Source: CAYUIS01 sp964444825
Lineage (GTDB): Bacteria; Chloroflexota; Anaerolineae; B4-G1
DNA length: 15,492 nt
Direction of reading: 5' to 3'
Assembly (NCBI GenBank): GCA_964444825.1
Contig: CAYUIS010000133.1
Coordinates: 1-15,492 of the forward strand
Below the pieces are notes generated by a model. It saw only the letters and a program-made list of their open reading frames with translations, was not told the origin of the DNA and did not search any database. A program made the position numbers and the translations under genes. Shown here one piece after another: positions 6,185-13,853 of this stretch (position 1 is its first letter; every line of letters starts with the position of its first letter).

Positions 6185-9100
6185 ATGACACGACATCTCA
6201 GCCGCCTATTGAACGTCAGAACAGACGAATGGCCCCGACTATTGCTCCTATGTGGGATGACTTTTCTGTTCATCGTGGGCATCACGTGGGGCGAACTGAC
6301 CGTCCAGGCGTCATTCCTGTTCAAAGTGGGCTACGAGAGCTTGCCCCAGGTGTTGATCCTTAACGCCATCGTTTCCATCATCGCTATCGCCGTCTACACG
6401 CCCTTCGTCGACCGCATCAAGGACGACAGGCTACTCATCTCCATCTCCATCGTCAGTATCCTGGCCATCGGCGCCGGTTGGGCTCTGCTAGGCCTAGACG
6501 TGTCCAACCTCGCCTACCCACTCCTGTACGTGCTCTCTCTGGTCGTGCGGCAGATGTTCAACCTCCAGTGGTGGCCCTACGTCAACAGCTTTTACGACAT
6601 ACGCGCGGCCAAGCGGATTGTCCCCATACTGGTAACCGCATCCCAAGTAGCGGTCATTATCTCCGGCCAGACCGTGTCACTTCTCAACCTGGCCTTTTCA
6701 TCCAGCGGCATCGTCCTCATCTGGATGTGTACGCTCCTGATCGTGGCTCTTCTCGCACTGCTGATGCCTCGTTTATCGAGCGAGAACCGAGATGCTCCCT
6801 CTGAGGTACCCACCAGTTTCCCAGGGAGCAGCAGGACTCGGCGCACCTCTTTCAGGCAGAATATCCGTGAAGGCTATCAGGTCGTCTCTCAATCACCCTA
6901 TCTGCGCTGGCTGGCCCCGGCCACATTGCTGATGATGCTGCTGTTTGCGCTCGTCGAATACCGCGTGAGCGAAGTATTTGTCCGGCCAGGGAATTTCGCG
7001 TCCGAGCAGGAACTGTCGGGGTTCTTGGGGCGGTGGAGTTCGTGGAGCAGCCTGATTCTGCTGCCCTTCCAGCTTTTCGCGTTCAGCCACCTGGTTGGCC
7101 AGATGGGGCTCGGGAACGCCAACCTGATCTTTCCAATCGGCACACTTGTTTTCTGTGGGTCGCTCATCCTCTGGCCTCAGGTCGTCACTGCGGGTTTGGG
7201 CTATCTGGACATCAAGATATTCCGCACCGTGTTTCGCAACCCAATAGACAATTCGCTGGTCAACGCCGTACCGCTGCGCGTCAAGCGACGTGCCCGCGCC
7301 TTTATCGCCGGGCTGGTTGGCCCCGTGGGATCGTTGATCGGCGGAGGACTGCTGCTATTATCGCAGGCTGTGCCTGGAGGATGGTTGTTGCCAGCCCTTA
7401 TTGGCGTAGCAGCCGTTTTCTATGCAGCCAGTACGTTCCTCATCCGCCAGCAGTATACCCAGGCCCTGGCCACGATGCTGGAACAGGAGGACTTTTCCTT
7501 CCTGCTGTCCGCGCCATCAGATCTATCCATCCCCGATTCGGTCACGCTCAACTGGTTGACGCAGAAGCTGGAGCAAAGCACCAGCAGTGACTATACGATC
7601 TTTATGGCCAGGATCATCGCCGAGGTGGGCGGAGACCAGGCAGTCCCTATCCTTGAGAAAGCTACCAGAGAAGGAACACCACACGTCCGCTCAACGATCA
7701 TCGACATCCTCGCAGCCGCCGGCGTACGCGGGGATGCGGCTGGCCGACTCTATGCCAGGTCAGTGTCTGACCCGGACGCACGCGTTCGACGCTCGGCCAT
7801 TGCCGGGCTGGAACAGTGGGCTGGCTCTGACAGCGAGCAGTATCTTGATACGGCCCTCGAGCTGCTGCACGATCCCGACATCGAAGTGCGTGCGCACGTC
7901 ATCCACTCTCTGATTCGATCGGGCGATTTCCTCTACCCAGCCACAGCGTCCCAAGCACTGGCCCAACTCCTGAGCGATGAGGACGCGTACCGGCGTGCGC
8001 GGGGGGTCCGCGTTCTGGGGCAAGTGGGGGATGTGCGCCTAATCCGCACCCTGGCCCAGTACCTGGTGGACCCCGCCGATCAGGTCCGGCTGGAAGCGGC
8101 TGTCGCCGTCGAGTCCCTGTTCCACGGCCCGGTCCCGGAGCCTATCGTTACACCGATCGCCGAGCAACTGGATGGCCTGCTCCAAGACCCGGTGGAGAGA
8201 GTACGCCAAGCCGCCGTCACGATTCTGGGACGTATCGACACACCAGATACGCATCAAACCCTCGCCCGATTCCTGACCGACCCCAGTTCACAGATCCGAG
8301 AGGCAGCGATACAAGCCCTGGTCGCCATCGGCAGGCCAATCATTCCTATCCTGTCCCCATCTCTGGATTCGAGTGATCCACAACAGCGAAAGATGGCCAC
8401 GATCGTCCTGAGCCGTATCGATCAAGAGCAGTTTGAAGCACACATTTCGTTGCGCGTCAATGATAACGTGCGTTCGGTCTATCGTAACTACGGTCGAATG
8501 GAGGCGCTACTACCCTACGAAAACTATGGAAGCATATCCGTCCTCCGGCGTATGCTCAGCGAACAAAACGATGAACTGACCAGCGAGATTTTCCGTTTGC
8601 TCGCCGCCATACACGAGCAGGAGACCGTAGAGGTCATTGCCGAGTTGGGCCACCAGCTTACGCCGGCAGGCGCGGCAAAAGCCGGTGTCAAAGCCTGGGA
8701 TCTGCCACCCTCCGACGCGGCCAGTGTTATCCGCGCCCTTGCCACCGACCCAGACGACCCTTGGTCACGGACGATTATGGTCTTTGCGCTGGGCGAAATG
8801 GGGGCCACGCTCTCAGATAGGGCGCTATCAGCCCCAGGCAGCATCGAGCAGGGAGGGAAGCGGAGACCACTGAGTGCTCAGACGGCAGCGCTCTTTGACA
8901 AGCTGGCGCACACGTCCAAGGAACCCCCTCTCAAGCCAGGCGCAAGCCTGGCGCGTCCACCGGACCTTGCACGAGCGGGAGACATCCTCGACATGCTGGT
9001 GGACGTACCCGATGAACCACCTCCCCGATCGGGCACTGAGGGAGAGCGGCGGGCACGTGGGGATCAAGCGGCGGGTCTGCTCGACAGGCTGCTGGATGTC

Positions 9101-9754
9101 CCAGAGGACAAGGCGTCCCCGCCAGACCGGGAGGCTGATATACGCGACCAGCCGATCCCACAGGCTCCGTCTGTCTTGGGCCTTGAAGAAATCGAGGCTA
9201 TGCTGGAGGCGGCTCTGGACGACCCGGTAGCCGACGTGCGGATTGCGGCGCGTGCTGCCAAACGGATGATTGCCGGCGTACACGTGACCGATGGTACGTC
9301 AGAGGAGGAGACGGTGCTTTCAACCATCGAAAGAATCATCTTTCTGAAAGAGGCAACCTTTTTCCAGGGGATGACGGTGGATCGCCTCAAGGTATTGGCG
9401 ACCATCTGCGAGGAAGAGCTGTTCCCACAGGACGCGGTGATATCCAACCAGGGTGATCCAGGCGGTGCAATGTATGTTGTCGTCAGCGGAAGCGTGTCGA
9501 TCGAGCAGGAAGGTCAAGACAAGGACTCTGTCGTCCACCTGGCGACAATCAGCCCGCACGCCTGTTTTGGCGAGATGTCGCTATTTGACAACAGTCCCCG
9601 CTCGGTAGCGGCGCGAGCCATCCAGGATACGATGATCCTGCGACTGCGCCGTGAGCCCTTGGTCGCGCTCGTCCGCCAATATCCCGATCTAGGCATAGAG
9701 TTGATCAATGTTCTGGGCCAACGCCTCCGCGACGTTAGTGACAAGATCGCCTAG
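6185..9754 (+). CDS. TLC/NTT-like transporter fused to HEAT repeats and cNBD
   Basis: This 1189-residue membrane protein has four regions. Residues 15-425 hold about 11-12 hydrophobic spans. The segment DIKIFRTVFRNPIDNSL, followed by a KRRARAFI stretch and GLVGPVGSLIGGG, resembles the ADP/ATP-carrier (TLC/NTT) branch of the MFS fold. Residues about 480-745 are HEAT repeats with recurrent DPDxxVRxxAIxxL units. Residues about 900-980 carry three copies of a 31-residue repeat in a Pro/acidic linker. Residues about 1065-1189 form a cyclic-nucleotide-binding domain with the phosphate-binding cassette FGEMSL...PRSVAAR (E1130, R1139). Such fusions occur in cyanobacteria and Chloroflexota, where they are often annotated as Npt1/Npt2-like or HEAT-repeat proteins. 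I infer a transporter or membrane sensor gated by a cyclic nucleotide, with HEAT as a protein scaffold. The substrate is unknown. It appears to be transcribed alone. ATG 6185 gives a normal N-terminus, but its RBS is weak. Confidence 0.85.
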   Translation: MTRHLSRLLNVRTDEWPRLLLLCGMTFLFIVGITWGELTVQASFLFKVGYESLPQVLILNAIVSIIAIAVYTPFVDRIKDDRLLISISIVSILAIGAGWALLGLDVSNLAYPLLYVLSLVVRQMFNLQWWPYVNSFYDIRAAKRIVPILVTASQVAVIISGQTVSLLNLAFSSSGIVLIWMCTLLIVALLALLMPRLSSENRDAPSEVPTSFPGSSRTRRTSFRQNIREGYQVVSQSPYLRWLAPATLLMMLLFALVEYRVSEVFVRPGNFASEQELSGFLGRWSSWSSLILLPFQLFAFSHLVGQMGLGNANLIFPIGTLVFCGSLILWPQVVTAGLGYLDIKIFRTVFRNPIDNSLVNAVPLRVKRRARAFIAGLVGPVGSLIGGGLLLLSQAVPGGWLLPALIGVAAVFYAASTFLIRQQYTQALATMLEQEDFSFLLSAPSDLSIPDSVTLNWLTQKLEQSTSSDYTIFMARIIAEVGGDQAVPILEKATREGTPHVRSTIIDILAAAGVRGDAAGRLYARSVSDPDARVRRSAIAGLEQWAGSDSEQYLDTALELLHDPDIEVRAHVIHSLIRSGDFLYPATASQALAQLLSDEDAYRRARGVRVLGQVGDVRLIRTLAQYLVDPADQVRLEAAVAVESLFHGPVPEPIVTPIAEQLDGLLQDPVERVRQAAVTILGRIDTPDTHQTLARFLTDPSSQIREAAIQALVAIGRPIIPILSPSLDSSDPQQRKMATIVLSRIDQEQFEAHISLRVNDNVRSVYRNYGRMEALLPYENYGSISVLRRMLSEQNDELTSEIFRLLAAIHEQETVEVIAELGHQLTPAGAAKAGVKAWDLPPSDAASVIRALATDPDDPWSRTIMVFALGEMGATLSDRALSAPGSIEQGGKRRPLSAQTAALFDKLAHTSKEPPLKPGASLARPPDLARAGDILDMLVDVPDEPPPRSGTEGERRARGDQAAGLLDRLLDVPEDKASPPDREADIRDQPIPQAPSVLGLEEIEAMLEAALDDPVADVRIAARAAKRMIAGVHVTDGTSEEETVLSTIERIIFLKEATFFQGMTVDRLKVLATICEEELFPQDAVISNQGDPGGAMYVVVSGSVSIEQEGQDKDSVVHLATISPHACFGEMSLFDNSPRSVAARAIQDTMILRLRREPLVALVRQYPDLGIELINVLGQRLRDVSDKIA
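8891..9114 (+). repeat. Three in-frame 31-residue repeats in the fusion protein linker
   Basis: Within the 1189-residue protein, the cores ALFDKLAHTSKEPP (D905), DILDMLVDVPDEPP (D936) and GLLDRLLDVPEDK (D967) are spaced exactly 31 residues apart. Each is a short amphipathic helix, hhDxLhDVP, followed by a Pro/charged spacer. The copies differ enough in DNA sequence that the repeat shows mainly at protein level, suggesting selection on a peptide motif. Confidence 0.7.
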
Positions 9755-10027
9755 TTCTCCCGCAGCAGACCCCGCGACCTGCAAAAGCTATACGGCCAAT
9801 TTGAAAAAAACGCCGATTATGCCTTGGAAGACAGGGAAACACGGGCAGTTGCCGCCTACAGGGAAGAAGCCAGAGGACATAGCACTTGTTCATTAATAAC
9901 TTCGCACTTTGGCACAGGAATCAGACGCAAAACAGCCGTAGAAGCACGGAGTTGTTTTTGAACAAGTACATAGCAGACTGCCGGCTGAGCCCGAGCCGCT
10001 CTGCAGACCACAGACCATTGGAGACAT
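9755..10027. other. Intergenic region before the HD gene
   Basis: These 273 bp contain no convincing gene. ACTTGTTCA (9884-9892) and TGAACAAGT (9959-9967) form a 9-bp inverted repeat 66 bp apart, weak on its own. No clear terminator follows the transporter gene and I find no convincing promoter pair. Confidence 0.4.
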
Positions 10028-10657
10028 ATGATCACTATCGCCGAAGCCAAGAGCCACTATAGAGAAGCTGACGCCGTACACGACTTTGACCATGTACTTC
10101 GGGTGCTGGCATTGGCTGAACGTATCGGGCAGGCCGAGGGGGCGGACCTAGGGATCGTGCGTGCAGCCGCCCTGCTGCACGACGTCGGAAGAGAGGGGGC
10201 CGAGGCTGAGGGGCTGGATCACGCTGCCTTCGCAGCCCAGCGGGCGCGAGAGATCCTTGACGGCCACCCACCCGCCAGGATAGAGGCCGTCGCCCAAGCG
10301 ATTGCTGCCCATCGCTTTCGCACCGACCCACAACCGGCTACCCTGGAGGCCCAGGTGCTTTTCGACGCCGACAAACTGGACGCCATCGGCGCAGTAGGGG
10401 TGGCGCGCGCCTTTGCCTACGGGGGCGCGCACGGCCAGCGGTTGTGGGCTCCTATCGATAGCGTGGATATGGCCCGCTGGCTAGAGGAGGGCGATCACCC
10501 CCGCGACCACACGCCCGTGCACGAGTTTGTGGTCAAGCTTTCCCGCCTCAAAGATCGGCTATTCACGCCAACCGGACGATCGATTGCGAGAGAGCGCCAC
10601 GAAACTATGGTCGATTTCTATGAGCGGTTCGATGCCGAAGTGCGGGGAGAGCGGTAA
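10028..10657 (+). CDS. HD-domain metal-dependent phosphohydrolase
   Basis: This 209-residue soluble protein of the HD superfamily has the ligands in order: H22 (HDFDHVLRV), H51-D52 (ALLHDVGR), H95 (AAHRFR) and D115 (FDADKLDAIGA). It resembles the bacterial YedJ-type group of small HD hydrolases, which act on nucleotides or other phosphoesters; the substrate of this member is unknown. The DADKLDAIGA block with following GVARAF and the C-terminal KLSRLKDRLFTPTGRSIA stretch are typical of that group. A GGAG-like RBS lies just before ATG 10028. The membrane glycosyltransferase gene starts 12 bp after the stop, so the two are probably co-transcribed. Confidence 0.9.
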   Translation: MITIAEAKSHYREADAVHDFDHVLRVLALAERIGQAEGADLGIVRAAALLHDVGREGAEAEGLDHAAFAAQRAREILDGHPPARIEAVAQAIAAHRFRTDPQPATLEAQVLFDADKLDAIGAVGVARAFAYGGAHGQRLWAPIDSVDMARWLEEGDHPRDHTPVHEFVVKLSRLKDRLFTPTGRSIARERHETMVDFYERFDAEVRGER

Positions 10658-10669
10658 AGCTCAGGTTCA

Positions 10670-12241
10670 ATGAGACATCGCCCCCTGCTGCAAGGCCCCC
10701 TCTCTAGATGGTTGGTGGGACGCTGGCACAGCCCTCTGGCGAATGTGTGCTTCCGACTGGAGAACGACGTTCGCGCCCCGGAATCTGCGACCCTTTCCTC
10801 ACGCAGGCTCCTGTCCAAGAGATTCGGCCAGCGTTCGGCTCCTCTTCTCGTCTTCCTGCTGGCCTTGACCCTGCGGCTCATACCCGTGCTATACACCTAC
10901 GACTGGCCCATTGCCCTCGATGACATGTTCCAGTACGACACGCTGGCTCGCTCGATCGTCGCCGGAAACGGGTACCGCTGGTACGCGGAAAAAGACCTGG
11001 CACTGATCCGGCGATATATACCAATCGAGAAACCGGCGGATTATGACCCCCGTGGCGTGCTGACGAGCTTTAGAGCACCCGGATACCCCGCCTTCCTGGC
11101 GTTGATCTATGGGCTTTGCGGTGTCGGAACACGTCGTTTTCTGGGCGCTCGGCTGGCCCAGGCATTGCTAGGCGCAACTCTGGCGCCCCTCAGTTGGACC
11201 CTGGCGCGCCAGATTGGCTATGACCAGCGAACAGCACGCTGGGCAGCCATCATCATCGCCGTATTCCCGCTCCTGATCGTCTACCCCCTGGCATTGGCAA
11301 GTGAGAACCTCTTTGTCCCGCTCCTGATCCTGGCATTGATCCTGACACTCCGGGCAGTTGAGAGAGAACGGCCACACGGCTATCTCGTAGCTGGGTTCGT
11401 GCTCGGACTGGCGGCACTCACTCGATCGATTGTCGCCGGTTTCGTGCCAGTGGCGGGACTGTGGATCTGGTGGACAGCCCGAGAGAAGCGAACTGGGCTG
11501 CGTAACGCGGTTCTGCTGGGTCTCGCCTTCCTGACGCTCACCGTGCCGTGGGCAGTGCGCAACACACTCCTCCACGGGCAACTGACCTGGATCGAGACTT
11601 CACTGGGTTACAACCTCTACATAGGCTATCATCCTCAGTCGACAGGTACCTTTCAATACGGCATCTCCCTCGATCTGCTCCCCATCCTCGATGACGTTGA
11701 GCGGAACGCACAGGGCGCCGAGGCCTTTTGGGCTTTTGTGCGTAGCGATCCATGGCGAGTACCTTACCTTATGGTACGCAAGGCGGGCCACCTATGGGGA
11801 TTAGATAGCCGGGCGCTGATCTATTTCTATGCCAACCGCCTCCTGGGTCAATGGCCTGCTTGGCTGCTAGGGCTGGTCTTTCTGATCATCTGCGGCCCCC
11901 TCGTCGTGCTGCTGCCCGCCGCTGTTGCAGGGATGGTCTGCGGGCCGCTTGGGGAACGCAAGCTCCTCGTCGTCGCGCTGCTAGCCTACTATACTGGTAT
12001 GCATATGCTCATTATGGCCGAAGCCCGCTTCCACGTTCCGCTGTTGCCGATTATGGGCATCCTGGCCGCCTATGGATTGATCGAACGGCCGTGGCGTTCA
12101 TCTCGTCCCTTTCAGCACAGGTTGGCCGCCTTGCTCATCGGATTGTGTCTCGCGAACTGGGCACTGGAGATAGCGCGCGATTGGAGCACCTTGGTGGCGC
12201 TTTTCGGCCCCAAGGGACACCGCCTGTATCTACCGTACTAA
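10670..12241 (+). CDS. GT39-like multi-pass membrane glycosyltransferase
   Basis: This 523-residue protein is expected to move sugar from a polyprenyl-phosphate donor to an acceptor outside the membrane (PMT/ArnT fold, GT-C). The first hydrophobic span begins near residue 57. The first outer loop carries acidic D84-D85 in the pattern DDMFQYDTLARSIVAGNGY, where GT-C enzymes keep their catalytic Asp, and later FRAPGYPAFLALIYG, a family hallmark. About 10-12 spans follow. The first 56 residues are hydrophilic and basic and no strong RBS precedes ATG 10670, so the true start may be downstream, but no better in-frame ATG exists before the first span. It is 12 bp after the HD gene and 34 bp before the CPBP gene. 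Acceptor and sugar are unknown. Confidence 0.82.
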   Translation: MRHRPLLQGPLSRWLVGRWHSPLANVCFRLENDVRAPESATLSSRRLLSKRFGQRSAPLLVFLLALTLRLIPVLYTYDWPIALDDMFQYDTLARSIVAGNGYRWYAEKDLALIRRYIPIEKPADYDPRGVLTSFRAPGYPAFLALIYGLCGVGTRRFLGARLAQALLGATLAPLSWTLARQIGYDQRTARWAAIIIAVFPLLIVYPLALASENLFVPLLILALILTLRAVERERPHGYLVAGFVLGLAALTRSIVAGFVPVAGLWIWWTAREKRTGLRNAVLLGLAFLTLTVPWAVRNTLLHGQLTWIETSLGYNLYIGYHPQSTGTFQYGISLDLLPILDDVERNAQGAEAFWAFVRSDPWRVPYLMVRKAGHLWGLDSRALIYFYANRLLGQWPAWLLGLVFLIICGPLVVLLPAAVAGMVCGPLGERKLLVVALLAYYTGMHMLIMAEARFHVPLLPIMGILAAYGLIERPWRSSRPFQHRLAALLIGLCLANWALEIARDWSTLVALFGPKGHRLYLPY

Positions 12242-12275
12242 CGACGGTATCTTTGGCTGCCGAGAGGATATAACC

Positions 12276-12884
12276 ATGCGTCTCAAAGAACTAGGGATGG
12301 ACTGGAGGATCGTGACTACCATCATCGCCTCCACGCTGACGATAACGGTCGAACACTATCACCACGTCCTGGCCCACAAATCGTATGACCGCATGCTCTT
12401 TTATCTGGGTGTGCCTCTGCTGATCATCCTGATCATCTACCGCGAATCGCCTGCCAAATACGGGTTCCAGATCGGCGACTGGAAGGCAGGCATGGCGCTA
12501 ACGGCGGTGGGCTGCGTGGGGATGGCAGTGGTGTTGATGTTCGTGGCCCGCACAAAGGATTTTCGGGGTTATTATGCTCTGCGCGTCGATCCCGCGATTC
12601 CAATTCCCCTGGATACCGCTCTCGATCTTTTTGGCTGGGAGTTTCTGTTCCGTGGTTTCCTGCTCTTTGCGCTGTATCCTGCCTGCGGTCCCTATGCTAT
12701 CGTCCTTCAGGCTGTCCCTTTCGCCATCGCTCATTTGGGCAAGCCTGAATTGGAGACGCTGAGCTGTATCTTTGGGGGGAGCGCCTTTGGCTACGTTGCG
12801 TGGCGTACTCGTTCGTTCATCTACCCATTCCTGATCCACTGGTTTGTCGCCACCTTCACCGTGCTGGTAGCCAACTCCGGGTAG
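12276..12884 (+). CDS. CPBP-family (Abi/CAAX-protease-like) membrane protein
   Basis: This 202-residue integral membrane protein belongs to the CPBP (Abi) group of intramembrane metalloproteases. Motif 1 is GWEFLFRG with E122 and R126; motif 2 is FAIAH with H153; motif 3 contributes H188 in IHWFVATF. Family members usually read EExxxR and HxxxN; here the first Glu is Trp and the residue four after H188 is Ala, while the metal-binding E122/H153/H188 set remains. Five to six hydrophobic spans are visible. GAGAGG lies 8 bases before ATG 12276. It ends a three-gene run with the HD hydrolase and the GT39-like enzyme. Whether it is a protease is not shown; some relatives are implicated in bacteriocin immunity. 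Confidence 0.82.
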   Translation: MRLKELGMDWRIVTTIIASTLTITVEHYHHVLAHKSYDRMLFYLGVPLLIILIIYRESPAKYGFQIGDWKAGMALTAVGCVGMAVVLMFVARTKDFRGYYALRVDPAIPIPLDTALDLFGWEFLFRGFLLFALYPACGPYAIVLQAVPFAIAHLGKPELETLSCIFGGSAFGYVAWRTRSFIYPFLIHWFVATFTVLVANSG

Positions 12885-12922
12885 GGATAGGTAGAGGGTG
12901 AGGGGCGTCCCGCCAACTAGAA

Positions 12923-12951
12923 TTGCTGAGGATAGCATACAACGGTATAAT
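12923..12951 (+). promoter_or_regulatory. Sigma-70-type promoter for the kinase operon
   Basis: TTGCTG (12923-12928), a 17-base spacer and a perfect TATAAT (12946-12951) give an expected start site near 12958, about 35 bases before the kinase start. Box quality, spacing and placement are all good. Confidence 0.7.
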
Positions 12952-12992
12952 TGTGGCAGTGATCGACAATTCAGGATAAGGGAAGGAAAACC

Positions 12993-13853
12993 GTGACCGG
13001 ACAGTGGGTTATCGCCAGCCGCTTTGTGATCGACGACGCGGAAGCAGATTTACTCTCGCAGGGCAGTATGGGCAGCATCTACCGGGGAACCGATACCCAG
13101 ACAGGGGAGACCGTCGCCATCAAAGCCCTTAGACCTGACCTCGTGGCCGACCACCCTGACATCATCGCCCGATTCATCCGGGAAGGAGAAGCGTTAGGCC
13201 AATTGAAGCACCCCAACATCGTAAAGATGGTAGATGCAGTCGAGGATGGCGGCTGCCAGTACCTGGTTATGGAATACGTCGCCGGCAGGTCCCTGCGCGA
13301 TCTATTGGAGGAGCAGGGAGCCCTGCCCGTCGGTCACGCACTCGAAATAGCCATTGGTCTGGCTGATGCTCTGACCCACGCCCATAGCCAGGGGATCACT
13401 CATCGGGATCTGAAGCCAGCCAACGTGCTACTGGCAGAAACCGGCCTCCCCCGTTTGACCGACTTTGGGGTAGCGCAGGTCGCAGGGCACGTTGGCCTGA
13501 CCGACACGGGTATGAGGATAGGCACCGTCAATTACTTTAGCCCCGAGGCATGCGACGGCGAGAGGCTGGATCCACGGACCGACATCTGGGCGCTTGGTGT
13601 GATGCTGTACGAAATGCTGACTGGCAGCCACCCCTTCATCGGCCAGACCGTCAACGAGACGGCCATCGCTATCCTCACCCAACCCGTACCCAACCTGGGT
13701 CAGCGCCGCCCTGGTCTGTCCCCCACCCTGGTGGAGCTGATCTGCCGCATGTTGGAGAAGGACAAACACAAGCGCGTCCCCAGTATGCGGTTGGTGGAGG
13801 AGGGGCTACGGCTGGAAGCTAGGTTGAACGAGCGGCGCGGTGGCACAGTGTGA
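12993..13853 (+). CDS. Soluble Hanks-type Ser/Thr protein kinase
   Basis: This 286-residue cytosolic kinase consists of essentially only the catalytic domain. It has a glycine loop QGSMGSIYRG (G24/G27), the VAIK lysine K44, the helix-C glutamate E64 and the catalytic loop HRDLKPAN (D139). DFG has D157, and an activation segment with candidate Thr residues leads to GTVNYFSPE. DIWALGVMLYEMLTG follows. All residues needed for phosphotransfer are present. It lacks the transmembrane segment and PASTA or other sensor domains common in PknB-like kinases, so it probably relies on a partner for input. The GTG start is supported by GGAAGG (12981-12986) 6 bases upstream and by the promoter at 12923. Its stop overlaps the start of the rRNA methyltransferase gene. 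Targets are unknown. Confidence 0.95.
   Translation: MTGQWVIASRFVIDDAEADLLSQGSMGSIYRGTDTQTGETVAIKALRPDLVADHPDIIARFIREGEALGQLKHPNIVKMVDAVEDGGCQYLVMEYVAGRSLRDLLEEQGALPVGHALEIAIGLADALTHAHSQGITHRDLKPANVLLAETGLPRLTDFGVAQVAGHVGLTDTGMRIGTVNYFSPEACDGERLDPRTDIWALGVMLYEMLTGSHPFIGQTVNETAIAILTQPVPNLGQRRPGLSPTLVELICRMLEKDKHKRVPSMRLVEEGLRLEARLNERRGGTV

Noticed and set aside
6160..6363. 67-codon frame starting MDLFKRF just before the transporter gene
   Set aside because: It overlaps the long transporter frame out of phase and its product has no membrane or domain signature.
6185..9754. Several 60-185-codon frames inside the transporter-HEAT-cNBD gene on both strands
   Set aside because: They lack family features and RBS support, whereas the long frame has continuous domain matches end to end.
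9884..9967. 9-bp inverted repeat ACTTGTTCA/TGAACAAGT
   Set aside because: The arms are 66 bp apart, and repeats of this length are expected by chance in 15 kb.
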